Below are positions 25,426-34,624 of a stretch of DNA of 64,000 nucleotides, in pieces. Where the stretch lies: positions 114,899 to 178,898 of the forward strand of contig CAZFRM010000008.1 in NCBI GenBank assembly GCA_964521255.1, written 5' to 3'. The position numbers were made by a program, and so were the translations under genes. The notes below the pieces were generated by a model. The model did not search any database, was not told where the DNA came from, and was given only the letters and a program-made list of their open reading frames with translations. The stretch is from ZC4RG29 sp964521255 (GTDB lineage: Bacteria > Bacteroidota > Bacteroidia > Cytophagales > Cyclobacteriaceae). Numbering within the stretch: position 1 is the first letter of the stretch; each line of letters opens with the position of its first letter.

Positions 25426-27114
25426 CTACCAGAAATAAGAATAAAGGAAAATAAGCATCGCTATGATGATAACCGCTCCAATAGTGAAAGATGTATTCGT
25501 TCTGAACATGGATGTATCCACCTGAAGGGTGTTCGTCGGCCTCTTTTCCGGAGGAGTGGAAAGACTGATGGTCACCATTCCTACTATGCATATGATAAAC
25601 ACAAAGCCCATCCTGTCGAGGAATGGTATTTCATATACGGTTGTTTGTGTTTCAGCATCCAATACCGGTACCGAAAATCCAAACGGAGCAAGGAATGAAA
25701 GATTCACCACAATAGGAATGAATTTCAGAATTACGGATGAAGCGAAACCTCCAATAATGGCAAACATGGCAGCGCCTGCTGTTGTCTTCTTCCAAAAGAA
25801 GCCCATGATGAACATGGCAAAAATACCCGGTGACACGAACCCGGTGTATTCCTGTATAAATTCAAATCCGCCCTTCTTATCAATTCCTAAGAACGGAGAA
25901 ATCATAACAGCAATTACCATGGCAACTATAACGGCAAGGCGGCCTGTGCTGACAAGGTGCTTCTCGTCTGCATCCTTGTTAAAAAATTTCTTATAAATAT
26001 CAAGCGTGAAAATAGTAGAGATGCTATTTGCTTTCCCTGCAAGTGATGCTACAACGGCTGCGGTAAGCGCTGCAAACGACAAACCTTTTAATCCCGCTGG
26101 CAGAAGATTCAACAACACAGGATACGCGTTGTCTTTGTTTAGTTCTCCGTCTTTCAGCATCTCCACCTGGAACATACCTTCTTTCCAAAGTACATAGGCT
26201 GCAATACCCGGCAATACTACAATTACAGGCATTAACATTTTCAGAAATGCGGCGAATAGAATACCACTTCTTGCTGTCGGGAGGTCTGCGCCAAGCGCCC
26301 GTTGTGTAATGTATTGGTTACAACCCCAGTAGTTAAGATTCACAACCCACATGGCGCCAATCAAAACGGTAAGACCCGGCAAACTTTTATAGTTTACATT
26401 TGTGCGATCAAAGATCATATCAAAGTGATCGGAAGCTTGCGTTGTTAAAAGTGAAAAACCTTTCAAAACGCCTGTGGTGCCAAAATGTTCGGATACAAGA
26501 TTCAAAGCAAGGTAAGTTGTGGCCAGCCCGCCAAGAATGAGAAAGAATACCTGGATCACATCGGTGTAACCGATCACCTTCATACCACCAAGCGTAATAA
26601 TGATAGCGAATATGGCCAGGAACAACATACAGGCCGTAAAGTTTATACCGGAAATGGTACTTACTGCCAACGCTCCCAGGTATAAAATAGAAGTAAGGTT
26701 AACGATTATGTAAAGTCCCAACCAAAATATAGCCATGATCACACTCACCGTTCCATTATAGCGCTCGCGCAGGAACTGAGGCATGGTGTAAATTTTATTC
26801 TTTAAATAGATGGGAAGAAAGAATACCGCCACAACGATTAGTGTTGCAGCAGCCATCCATTCGTATGTGGAAATCGCCAAACCCATCAGGAAGCCGTCAC
26901 CAGACATACCGATCATTTGTTCGGCAGAAATATTTGATGCGATAAGGGAAGCACCAATTGCCCACCAGGTGAGTGAGCCTTCAGCAAGGAAAAAATCTTT
27001 TGAATCCGCTTCTTTCTTTTTCTTTCGTTGATAAACCCAGTAACCGTAAACGGCTACAACTATAAAATAAAATAGAAAGACAATATAATCTTTCGTCTCA
27101 AGGCCATGCTGCAT
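25426..27114 (-). CDS. Sodium:solute symporter (SSS family, SGLT-like)
   Basis: 562-residue polytopic membrane transporter, about 14 hydrophobic segments. WWAIGASLIASNISAEQMIG (helix 2 with the family's Ser/Asn-rich stretch), NLNYWGCNQYITQRALGA and FAALTAAVVASLAGKANSIS match bacterial SGLT-type sugar/sodium symporters, where the last holds Na+-binding Ser residues. Substrate is likely a sugar or related polyol but cannot be fixed from sequence. The neighbouring genes give no catabolic context. Confidence 0.88.
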   Translation of the reverse strand: MQHGLETKDYIVFLFYFIVVAVYGYWVYQRKKKKEADSKDFFLAEGSLTWWAIGASLIASNISAEQMIGMSGDGFLMGLAISTYEWMAAATLIVVAVFFLPIYLKNKIYTMPQFLRERYNGTVSVIMAIFWLGLYIIVNLTSILYLGALAVSTISGINFTACMLFLAIFAIIITLGGMKVIGYTDVIQVFFLILGGLATTYLALNLVSEHFGTTGVLKGFSLLTTQASDHFDMIFDRTNVNYKSLPGLTVLIGAMWVVNLNYWGCNQYITQRALGADLPTARSGILFAAFLKMLMPVIVVLPGIAAYVLWKEGMFQVEMLKDGELNKDNAYPVLLNLLPAGLKGLSFAALTAAVVASLAGKANSISTIFTLDIYKKFFNKDADEKHLVSTGRLAVIVAMVIAVMISPFLGIDKKGGFEFIQEYTGFVSPGIFAMFIMGFFWKKTTAGAAMFAIIGGFASSVILKFIPIVVNLSFLAPFGFSVPVLDAETQTTVYEIPFLDRMGFVFIICIVGMVTISLSTPPEKRPTNTLQVDTSMFRTNTSFTIGAVIIIAMLIFLYSYFW

Positions 27115-27277
27115 AGTGATTAAAAATTAGGTATAGGTATTGGTAAATAATTAGCACCGCAATGGGGTAAATTTTCTGCCATATTGCTTAAGCCAACCGC
27201 TAAAAATCAGGTTCTTTTTTGACATGACAAAATGTTTTCCAAAATCGATTGAAATAAATTTCAGTTTAGGTATCAGA

Positions 27278-29719
27278 TCAGGAATTTTCGGCTTTTTCTT
27301 TTCGAAGCGTCCAGCCAAGCGTACCCAAAACTACCAAAAGCAAAAGCCAGGAGCTTGCACTGGTTATTTTATCTCCTACTAAATAGGGGGCAGGCTCAAA
27401 TTTAAATTCAATTGTATGCTTACCTCCGGGAATGATTAATGCCCGTAATATATAATCTGCGCGGAGAATGGAAACTTCCTTGCCATCCATAAACGCTTTC
27501 CACCCTTTTGGATAGAATATCTCTGAGAAAACGGCTAACCCTTCCGCCTGTGATTGACTCTCATACCGGATGTAGTTTGGCTGAATTTCTTTTAGTTCAA
27601 TCTGAGCGGTACTATCAGTTGTCACATCCGGTATCTGAAATTTTGATCCATCAACTACTGCGGTGGTTTTAGTATTCACTTCACATATTCGGGCAAGCTC
27701 CTCTGTTGGTGAATTGACTCTTATAACTTCATTTACAAACCAGGCACTTCCGTTAGCTTCAGGACTGGGCAGAATGTTGTTTTGATCTGGACCATACACT
27801 ACATATTTTACATTAAGCATGTTAAGTGCACCGTACTTTGCAAAATCCAATTTTCCGGATTGTGCATCACCGATTAATTGCCGTGTTTGTTGGTATAAGC
27901 AAGAATCATAAAAATCCTGATACCGTCTTAGTTTGGCCCCATGGTAACCTCCTATGGAATTATGAAAGTAGGAAGTGCGCGCTTCGGTAAAAGCACCTTG
28001 AATATTATAAACGCGATAGTAGGATTTGTCTTTTAATATCTCCTGATCTGAGGCGTAAGGAACAAAAGCTGTCTGGGTTTTTCTTCGTTGAAACTCAAAG
28101 TATCTCCTGTCGACGAATGAGATATCAATGGTTATCAAAAGAATGGAGATGAGATAAAATACAGGATCCTTTATCCAATTCTTTAAACGTGCATAAAGGG
28201 CAACTGCAAAAACAGTAATGAACCAAAATGTTCGCCATGCATCTCCGCTTAGCAAATCACTACGATCTTCCCGAAGCGCGTTGGTAAACCATGCGGGCAT
28301 CTGTTCTTCAAAACTTCTAAGATGACTGCCAAATCCTCCTGTTAAACCTAATATCAAGCATATACCAAGCGTTATACCCAAAGGCCACGCCAATTTTTTA
28401 ACGGTATTTTTATTCCACCCCTCTTTCAATAAATTTTCAAGACCCAACATGCCAAGCAAAGGCAAAGCAAATAGAATAATGACCAAAGCAAAGGTTACTG
28501 ATCTGAACTTGTTATAACCAGGAAAATAGTCGAACATAAAATAGTTAAACGCAGAAAAATTATCGCCCCATGTAAGTACAATGGAGAGAATACTAATCGA
28601 CAATAACCACCACACATATTTTTTCTCAGCATATACAACACCGAGTATAAAAAGAAAACAAATTATGGCACCGGCATAATATGGCGCTGCCAAAGATTGA
28701 GGACCCCAGTATCCAGCCGTGTAGGATGCTAATTGGTTGGCCATCTCCTGATCACCTGACTGTACGAGTGCTTTATAAACATTACTGTTGGCATCATTAA
28801 CGATGAGTTGCATGCTGCTTCCTCCGTAAAAATTTGGGATCAACAATGTCATTGGCTCCCAAATGCCATTGCTTTTGCCTTGAAAAGCATAGTCTTTATC
28901 CAATCCTGAAGCATCATTTTCGTTTGCCGATATGATCTCAGAAGGGCCGCGAATGGAATAGCGACTGTATTCCGTTATTCCCCAAAAGGGACCAAAAAAA
29001 GTTGCAGCAGCAAGAAGCACAGCAGGAATAAGGAGCGCAACAGATTTAACAAATTCAATTGCTTTTCCTTCACGAATGAATTCAATCAGTCGCACAATAC
29101 CATACACCACAACTATTAACATGAAATAATAGGTTATCTGCAAGTGATTCTCCCGAAGGTGTAACGCCATGCCCAGGGCTGTCAATCCTAAACCTAAAAT
29201 CCGTTTCCCGGAAAAAGTGAGATGAATACCGGCCATTATCAAAGGCATGAAAGCAATCGCGCCGATTCTGGCATTATGACCTGCGACAAGTCCTATGATC
29301 ATGTAAGAACTCAGTCCGAAGGCTACAGCTCCGGCAATAGCCAGATAAGGTCGTACACGAAATGTGAGCAGCAAAATGTAATAGCTGATGAACGCAACAA
29401 AAATGTTAGCAATGGGATGAGGCAGTCCGAGAGAAAGAATTTTTTTAAAAGCAAGAACAGGTCCGACGCTCCAGTTTACATTAACAAGATAGGCAGGCAT
29501 CCCACTAAACATGGTTGGAACCCAAAGACCTTCTTCTCCGGTTTTATCACGGAAATCACGAAGCGCTTTCGATGAACCTTCCCACATTTGTATGTCATAC
29601 TGATCAAGCGCCTTATTATCAAAAAATACAGGACTAAAGAAAAACAAGGTGATTACAAGAAAGGCCACTACAGCTACAAGATGAGGAAGCACATCTTTCA
29701 TGAAATTGATTTTTCTCAT
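27278..29719 (-). CDS. YfhO family membrane protein
   Basis: 813-residue inner-membrane protein with 12-14 membrane segments, large extracytoplasmic loops, and a C-terminal soluble part (~600-780) with the conserved FSEIFYPKGWKAFMDGKEV motif of the YfhO family. YfhO proteins have a GT-C-like fold and are believed to add sugars to lipoteichoic acid or other surface polymers; the role in Gram-negatives is not known. The N-terminus has the Asp-containing loop DNKALDQYDIQMWEGSSKAL. Met7 at 29701 is an alternative start. A dispersed repeat begins 10 bp upstream. Confidence 0.85.
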   Translation of the reverse strand: MRKINFMKDVLPHLVAVVAFLVITLFFFSPVFFDNKALDQYDIQMWEGSSKALRDFRDKTGEEGLWVPTMFSGMPAYLVNVNWSVGPVLAFKKILSLGLPHPIANIFVAFISYYILLLTFRVRPYLAIAGAVAFGLSSYMIIGLVAGHNARIGAIAFMPLIMAGIHLTFSGKRILGLGLTALGMALHLRENHLQITYYFMLIVVVYGIVRLIEFIREGKAIEFVKSVALLIPAVLLAAATFFGPFWGITEYSRYSIRGPSEIISANENDASGLDKDYAFQGKSNGIWEPMTLLIPNFYGGSSMQLIVNDANSNVYKALVQSGDQEMANQLASYTAGYWGPQSLAAPYYAGAIICFLFILGVVYAEKKYVWWLLSISILSIVLTWGDNFSAFNYFMFDYFPGYNKFRSVTFALVIILFALPLLGMLGLENLLKEGWNKNTVKKLAWPLGITLGICLILGLTGGFGSHLRSFEEQMPAWFTNALREDRSDLLSGDAWRTFWFITVFAVALYARLKNWIKDPVFYLISILLITIDISFVDRRYFEFQRRKTQTAFVPYASDQEILKDKSYYRVYNIQGAFTEARTSYFHNSIGGYHGAKLRRYQDFYDSCLYQQTRQLIGDAQSGKLDFAKYGALNMLNVKYVVYGPDQNNILPSPEANGSAWFVNEVIRVNSPTEELARICEVNTKTTAVVDGSKFQIPDVTTDSTAQIELKEIQPNYIRYESQSQAEGLAVFSEIFYPKGWKAFMDGKEVSILRADYILRALIIPGGKHTIEFKFEPAPYLVGDKITSASSWLLLLVVLGTLGWTLRKEKAENS

Positions 29720-29728
29720 AACCGGAAA

Positions 29729-29899
29729 TTATTAATCGTTTAGTGATTTAGTGCTACTTAGTTCATTCAAAAATCTATGATACAAACGAAAAAATGGCAG
29801 TAAGCAAATGGCAATAGGCAATTTTGCCTACTGCGATTGCCTGTTGCCTACTTTTCAACATTGGTTAATATCTGTTGATAAAATGTTTTATTAGTAAAT
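29729..29899. repeat. Dispersed repeat copy B (inverted partner at 12524-12648)
   Basis: About 170 bp; its reverse complement follows 12524-12648 closely over TAAAACATTTTATCAACAG, the TAGGCAA block and AAATCACTAAACG, with about 40 extra bases (29757-29795, near ATACAAACG) in the middle. The spacer to the TSUP gene is otherwise empty. Confidence 0.85.
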
Positions 29900-29987
29900 A
29901 AGGTCTGCAAAATAGTTAATTAAGCTAATGTGTCAATTAACCAAACAGCGGATAAAGACGCTGCTATTAAGTTTTTGCGTATTGCTT

Positions 29988-30755
29988 TTAAAATAAATTT
30001 AAATAACGGTTTAAGATATTGAACCCTGCAACAAGAATGAGCACGGCAGTAATCCTTTTAATAATGAGCGGGTTGAATCGTTTCGCGCCCAATCGCGACC
30101 CAATCTGACCCCCGATCAAAACGGCAAGAAGCAGGGGCCAGACAAAACCCCAATCAATGCTGGCTGAACGTGTAAATTGCCCGGCCAGGCCACTTATGGA
30201 ATTAACAAGAATGAAGAAACTCGCCAGTGCAGAAATTTTCTTTGCCTCATCCCAATTTAGCAGATGAAGAATGGGTGATAGAAAAATACCGCCTCCTATG
30301 CTGACAAGTCCGGAGAGAAAACCAACGCCTCCACCCAGACCTGCATTCACCCATGCATTGTCAAACCGCCTTGAATCTACTTTCTTTACCTTTTGAAAGT
30401 TTTCCTGAAACCAAAGCAGAAACGAAGCAACGATAAGCGAAATACCCAGGATGATGAAAAACGATTTTTCTTTTATCGGGTAATAACCTCCGAGGTATGC
30501 CATTGGAATGCTTGCAACTACAAAGGGCCAGCATTTTTTAAAATCAAGTTTGCCACTTTTATAAAAGATGTACGTGCCACCGGTTACAACAACAATGTTA
30601 CATAGCAACGCCGTTGGTCTCATAATCTCAAAGTTAACAGCAAGGGAACCCATCAGCGCGAGATAGCTGGTACCACCGCCAAACCCCACGGAAGCATATA
30701 CCATAGCAATGAATCCAAAAACAAGGATGAGAATAGTGAGTTCAGATGTGGTCAT
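29988..30755 (-). CDS. TSUP family (TauE/SafE) sulfite/sulfur-anion exporter
   Basis: 255-residue membrane protein with 7-8 helices. The repeated TauE/SafE pattern is seen in VYASVGFGGGTSYLALMG and its mirror GGGVGFLSGLVSIGGGIFLSP, where the second Gly-rich stretch is the most conserved. These proteins move sulfite, sulfoacetate or other organic sulfur anions. Being only 76 bp from moaA is suggestive of a sulfite-linked molybdoenzyme, but none is present here, so the link is only positional. Confidence 0.85.
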   Translation of the reverse strand: MTTSELTILILVFGFIAMVYASVGFGGGTSYLALMGSLAVNFEIMRPTALLCNIVVVTGGTYIFYKSGKLDFKKCWPFVVASIPMAYLGGYYPIKEKSFFIILGISLIVASFLLWFQENFQKVKKVDSRRFDNAWVNAGLGGGVGFLSGLVSIGGGIFLSPILHLLNWDEAKKISALASFFILVNSISGLAGQFTRSASIDWGFVWPLLLAVLIGGQIGSRLGAKRFNPLIIKRITAVLILVAGFNILNRYLNLF

Positions 30756-30831
30756 ATTGTGCAGGCTGCTTCAAATGAAAGAAAGGAAATAATATAGCGG
30801 CTGATATCAAGATGTAATTTGAAAAAATATT

Positions 30832-31827
30832 TCATCCACCGATGGTTGACATAGATTCGGTTACCGGGCGATGGTAACGTCTTTTTTCTTCTGCTTCAAA
30901 TCCATCTTTTGGCCTTTTGTTAAATGCATAGAGGAGTTGTTCTTTTATCAGTTCATCATCGCTTGAAGTGCGGATAAGATCCCGGATGTTCAGTACGCCA
31001 TCATCGTATAGGCATGTCTTCAATACTCCTTGTGCTGTAATCCTTATCCTGTTGCAGGTGCCACAGAACGTACGGCTGAAGGCTGCTATCACACCGACAT
31101 CTCCAGGATGACCTGGTATATGATAATTGTAGGATGTAGAGAATTTCTGATCAACAATTTTAATCATGTTTGGGAAATGGAACCGGATATAGTCGATTAT
31201 CTTTTCGAAGGTCCATGTGAGTGAAGTGTAATGAGCGCCTTCCCCATTGAATGGCATTTCTTCAATGAATCTTACTGACACGGGATATTTTTTAGTAAGC
31301 TCAACAAGAGGAATGATGTCATCAATATTTTTTCCTTCCATCACCACGCAATTGATTTTCACTGGAATGTCATGCCTGATCAATTCATCAAAAGCGCGTA
31401 TAACCTTGTCAAATTCATTTCTTCGTGTAATCAATTTAAAGCGTTCCTTATCCAGCGTATCCAGGCTCAGGTTCACCGATGCAATCCCAAGGTTTTTCAA
31501 TTCTTTTATAAACGGAGCGATCAAAATGCCATTCGAAGTAATATGAATATCCTGGATACCCGGAATCTCAACAATGCTGCGAATGAGTTTCATTAAATCT
31601 GTCCTCACAAATGGTTCGCCACCCGTGAGCCTTATCTTTGAAATTCCCAATGAAGCAAGCAGGCGGATAAGGCGTTCCATTTCTTCAAAGGAAAGCAGTT
31701 CTTTTTTAGGAAGGTATCGAATCCCCTCCTCCGGCATGCAATAGAAACACCTCAGGTTACAGCGGTCTGTAACGGCCAGCCGCAGATAGTTTAAAGGGCG
31801 TCCATGATTGTCAAGAAGAGTGCTCAA
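30832..31827 (-). CDS. moaA: GTP 3',8-cyclase MoaA
   Basis: 331-residue radical-SAM enzyme that opens molybdopterin synthesis by converting GTP to 3',8-cyclo-GTP. The N-terminal cluster motif CNLRCFYC has Cys23, Cys27 and Cys30; the C-terminal [4Fe-4S] ligands are Cys255, Cys258 and Cys272 in FCGTCNR and KTCLY. The C-terminal Gly-Gly tail, used for activation, is present. Length is normal. It is divergent from moaD, with a 151-bp intergenic region. Confidence 0.97.
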   Translation of the reverse strand: MSTLLDNHGRPLNYLRLAVTDRCNLRCFYCMPEEGIRYLPKKELLSFEEMERLIRLLASLGISKIRLTGGEPFVRTDLMKLIRSIVEIPGIQDIHITSNGILIAPFIKELKNLGIASVNLSLDTLDKERFKLITRRNEFDKVIRAFDELIRHDIPVKINCVVMEGKNIDDIIPLVELTKKYPVSVRFIEEMPFNGEGAHYTSLTWTFEKIIDYIRFHFPNMIKIVDQKFSTSYNYHIPGHPGDVGVIAAFSRTFCGTCNRIRITAQGVLKTCLYDDGVLNIRDLIRTSSDDELIKEQLLYAFNKRPKDGFEAEEKRRYHRPVTESMSTIGG

Positions 31828-31978
31828 TTTCGTAGCTGTTCTGTCGAAAGATAAGGAATTATCGGCTCTCCATTATTTGCTGTTTGTCGAACGGTAGTGA
31901 ATATATTTTTAAACAAACTGATATTGCAAATGAGTTAAAAGGTGAATGGACAGGCAACTTTTAATATTTTTGACTCCT

Positions 31979-32224
31979 ATGACATCATTAAAAATAAAAG
32001 CATTTGGTATTACGCGCGATATCGTTGGCGGGCGAGAGTTGATATTGGAAATGAAGGGGGAAAATACGGTATCTCAACTGCGAAAAATTTTAGAAGAGAA
32101 ATACCCTGATATGAAAAAGATTAAATCACTTCTCATCGCCATCAACAACGAATATGCTGATGACACAACCCTTCTGAAAGACGACGACGAGATTGCACTC
32201 ATTCCACCGGTAAGTGGTGGCTAA
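31979..32224 (+). CDS. moaD: Molybdopterin synthase small subunit MoaD
   Basis: 81-residue ubiquitin-like sulfur carrier that supplies sulfur as a C-terminal thiocarboxylate. It ends in the essential Gly-Gly after the PPVSGG motif. MTSLKIKAFGITRDIVGGRE gives the family's usual first strand, so the ATG at 31979 is chosen over the frame's earlier ATG at 31946. Adenylation by MoeB would be needed, and no moeB is present in the window. It precedes moaE by about 97 bp. Confidence 0.93.
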   Translation: MTSLKIKAFGITRDIVGGRELILEMKGENTVSQLRKILEEKYPDMKKIKSLLIAINNEYADDTTLLKDDDEIALIPPVSGG

Positions 32225-32321
32225 GCGGTTTGCGCAATTAATGGGAAATTACCTTTGAATAAATCTGCGAATGCCCTACTTTGTATTAGCATTTCATTTC
32301 TTCCATTTCAACCATCTAGCC

Positions 32322-32756
32322 ATGATAAAAATCACAGAAAAGCCTATCGATGTCCAAAAGGTTATCGGTACTGTTTCAAGCCTGGGTGCCGGAGCAGTAA
32401 ATGTTTTCATCGGAACTGTGCGCAATTCTGCCCACGGTAAGAATGTTGTTTGGCTTGAGTATGAAGCCTACGAGTCTATGGCTGTCGCCGAAATTCGAAA
32501 AATTATTGATGAAGCTTCTCATCGCTGGCCCCTGTTAGGATGGGCTGTGAGCCACCGGGTAGGTACCTTAAAACCTGGAGAAGTATCTGTTGCTATCGCT
32601 GTATCGTCCCCGCATCGAAGGGATTCTTTTGAAGCTTGCCAGTTTATTATTGATACCTTAAAAGAAACAGTTCCCATCTGGAAAAAAGAAGTTTTCGAAG
32701 ATGGAGAAGAGTGGGTATCAGCAAGACCTAACGGCGTCTCAGCTTCTTACAATTAA
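32322..32756 (+). CDS. moaE: Molybdopterin synthase large subunit MoaE
   Basis: 144-residue catalytic subunit that transfers two sulfurs from MoaD to cyclic pyranopterin monophosphate. The motif SSPHRRDSF at 96-103, the catalytic Lys pair in IWKKEVFEDGE (Lys121/Lys122) and GTVRNSAHGK are conserved. The ATG at 32322 gives the usual beginning MIKITEKPIDV; an in-frame ATG at 32271 is an unlikely extension. The last 18 bases overlap, tail to tail, a small minus-strand frame. Confidence 0.95.
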   Translation: MIKITEKPIDVQKVIGTVSSLGAGAVNVFIGTVRNSAHGKNVVWLEYEAYESMAVAEIRKIIDEASHRWPLLGWAVSHRVGTLKPGEVSVAIAVSSPHRRDSFEACQFIIDTLKETVPIWKKEVFEDGEEWVSARPNGVSASYN

Positions 32757-32891
32757 GTTTAATAAAATCACACCACCCGTGACAATGGTCAGGGCGGCAA
32801 GAAATCCACCTAAGAAAATCAGGGCAAGATTTCGTGAAATGGGATTTGTGAAGATTCCAGGTAAGGTGCTTTTTGTAATTGCTGCTTTCAT
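32739..32891 (-). CDS. Possible small single-span membrane protein
   Basis: About 50 residues from the ATG at 32891 with a polar N-terminus and one hydrophobic segment LALIFLGGFLAALTIVTGG. It overlaps the 3' end of moaE by 18 bp on the opposite strand. It has the amino-acid balance of a true membrane peptide (PISRN before the helix) but no recognised family, and no clear promoter. Frames of this length with hydrophobic content can occur by chance. Confidence 0.35.
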   Translation of the reverse strand: MKAAITKSTLPGIFTNPISRNLALIFLGGFLAALTIVTGGVILLNLIVRS

Positions 32892-33039
32892 AGATTTCCA
32901 ACTTTTAAGATTGTAACAAAGATAACGTCTGGGCACCCCAATTGTTCACGATTTTAATCATCAGAAAAATATTTTTTAATGATTTGTATCTTTTCTGGCT
33001 GCTATTCATTTAGGTTACAGAAAAGATAAACCGATATAA

Positions 33040-33216
33040 TTGAAGCAGGAAATCAAGGCTCATGAGCAACTTCTTAACGAAGAAGAAGTTATAAGAAATA
33101 CACGGGGAAATCCTGAAAATTTCAAGCCCTTATACGAGAAATATTTTCGTAAAATATTTCTCTTCATTCTGCATAGGGTGAGCGAGAGCTTCAAAGGAAC
33201 GAGCGCAAGCCATTAA
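33040..33216 (+). pseudogene. Remnant of an ECF-type sigma-70 factor (region 2)
   Basis: A 58-codon frame opens with TTG and ends TAA. Residues EEEVIRNTRGNPENFKPLYE followed by KYFRKIFLFILHRVSE match region 2 of ECF sigma factors (the E-x-F-x-x-L-Y-E-x-Y pattern), then the match ends abruptly at SFKGTSA, with regions 2.4 to 4 missing. The breakpoint lies just where the OmpA-like remnant begins. There is no ATG start. I infer a deleted gene, not an expressed sigma factor. Confidence 0.7.
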
Positions 33217-33343
33217 GGAATATCTTGTTGATCGTGGTGTGGCTGCAGACCGGATTATAGTTTACGGTAAGGGTATGCGCTAACCTTTAAATAATAACAC
33301 GACAGAAGAAGAACGTGCATTGAACAGAGGAGTAGATTTATAA
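33203..33343 (+). pseudogene. Remnant of an OmpA-like C-terminal domain with in-frame stop
   Basis: The frame from 33203 reads AQAIKEYLVDRGVAADRIIV then YGKGMR, an in-frame TAA at 33281-33283, and PLNNNTTEEERALNRGVDL before a second TAA at 33341. This is the end of an OmpA/MotB peptidoglycan-binding domain (RAxxVKxYLxxxGV and NRRVE motifs). Everything before it is lost. It sits in a different frame from the sigma-factor remnant and shares 14 bp with it, so a deletion joined two former genes. Confidence 0.8.
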
Positions 33344-33368
33344 ATAGAGTATTCCATAAATGCAGGCT

Positions 33369-33420
33369 CCCGCAGATCACCGCAGATATTTCTTTGTCTT
33401 TTTCTGCGTTAATCTGCGGG
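33369..33420. repeat. CCCGCAGAT inverted repeat
   Basis: CCCGCAGAT at 33369-33377 pairs with ATCTGCGGG at 33412-33420, with related CGCAGAT/TCTGCG copies inside. It belongs to a widespread bacterial spacer repeat and lies just after the 3' end of mobA. Confidence 0.6.
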
Positions 33421-33441
33421 ATAAAATAGTGTAAATCAATT

Positions 33442-34008
33442 TCATCGTGCACCTTCATTGAAACGATTCAACTCATCGTTTGAATTGATGTTCATTAAAA
33501 CATTTTTGTCAGGGACTGAAAGTATCTGAACATCATGCTGCATCAAAAAACTTCTGGGACTGATATTACCTGCCTTGTAGAAAGATTGTAACAAAGGAAA
33601 TGCCGTTGATTCCCACAATGTAAGAAGGGGTTCAGGATTCTTTCCGTCGGAATCCAAAAAACAAGTAGCGACTTTATCAGCGCCCCGATTGCTTACAAGA
33701 AACTGAAGTGTAGCAGAATCTATAAAAGGCATATCAACTGCAAGGGCAAGCCAGGCTGATGATGGATCCTTAGAGAATGCACTCAAGATACCATTCAAAG
33801 GAGTTTCAATATCATATTGATCAGGAAGGGGATTAAATTGCTGAGGAACATCCTCTTCACTTTTACAAGAGACATAAACCTCAGTGCAAAACCGGCTTAG
33901 TAAATCAAATAAAAATTCGCGCTGAGGCTTACCATGATAATTGATCAGGCTTTTATCATACCCCATCCTTGAACTCTTTCCTCCCGCCAATATCAATCCT
34001 TTAATCAT
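33442..34008 (-). CDS. mobA: Molybdenum cofactor guanylyltransferase MobA
   Basis: 188-residue nucleotidyltransferase that adds GMP to the molybdenum cofactor, giving the MGD form used by DMSO-reductase family enzymes. The nucleotide motif LAGGKSSRMGYDKSLI is at ~6-21, the metal/substrate motif LALAVDMPFID near 90-97, and PLNGILSAF precedes it. The N-terminal LAGG-x(2)-RMG-x-DK signature is complete. It faces away from moeA and is read in the same direction as moaC, 54 bp apart. Confidence 0.92.
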   Translation of the reverse strand: MIKGLILAGGKSSRMGYDKSLINYHGKPQREFLFDLLSRFCTEVYVSCKSEEDVPQQFNPLPDQYDIETPLNGILSAFSKDPSSAWLALAVDMPFIDSATLQFLVSNRGADKVATCFLDSDGKNPEPLLTLWESTAFPLLQSFYKAGNISPRSFLMQHDVQILSVPDKNVLMNINSNDELNRFNEGAR

Positions 34009-34062
34009 AAAATTCCTTTCTTCGTGAAAAATATCAGGTATAATTTTCTTCGAAAACCCATT

Positions 34063-34542
34063 TCATTTTCGTTTAAAATCTTTTTTGCCCCCCGTTTTTT
34101 CCATGAGCCTGATCTCCTGTATTCTAATATCATGCGACAATGCCTTACACATATCATAGATAGTAAGTGCAGCGACAGAAGCTGCTGTCATCGCTTCCAT
34201 TTCAACACCTGTCTTCGCTTCAATCGTGGCAGTAGTATCAATAATTATTTTCTTGTTCACTACCTGAATTTTAACCTGACAATCATCCAGGCCTATCGGA
34301 TGACAAAATGGGATAAGTTCTGCCGTCTTCTTTGCTCCCATTACACCGGCTATAATTGCTGTTTGAAAGACCGGCCCTTTCTTAGTGACCAATTCATGAT
34401 TTTTAATCTGCTTTACTATATCGTCTCCAACATCAATAATGGCCTGGGCTTTAGCGGTTCTCAACGTGACCTTTTTTTGAGAAACATCTACCATCTGCGG
34501 CTGACCGGCATCATCAACATGGGTAAGTTTTTTATTCTTCAT
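34063..34542 (-). CDS. moaC: Cyclic pyranopterin monophosphate synthase MoaC
   Basis: 159-residue hexameric enzyme making cyclic pyranopterin monophosphate from MoaA's product. Conserved parts are THVDDAGQPQMVDVSQK, VTKKGPVFQTA, the LIPFCHPIGLDD motif with His81, and TGVEMEAMTAASVAALTIYD with Asp130. Length matches the family. It lies upstream of mobA on the same strand. Confidence 0.96.
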   Translation of the reverse strand: MKNKKLTHVDDAGQPQMVDVSQKKVTLRTAKAQAIIDVGDDIVKQIKNHELVTKKGPVFQTAIIAGVMGAKKTAELIPFCHPIGLDDCQVKIQVVNKKIIIDTTATIEAKTGVEMEAMTAASVAALTIYDMCKALSHDIRIQEIRLMEKTGGKKDFKRK

Positions 34543-34624
34543 AAATGTATTCTTGCATTGATCAATAAAGTTCTGAACTTTCGGAAAACCAAATGTACCT
34601 TTTCAAATTTAGAAATCTATCAAC

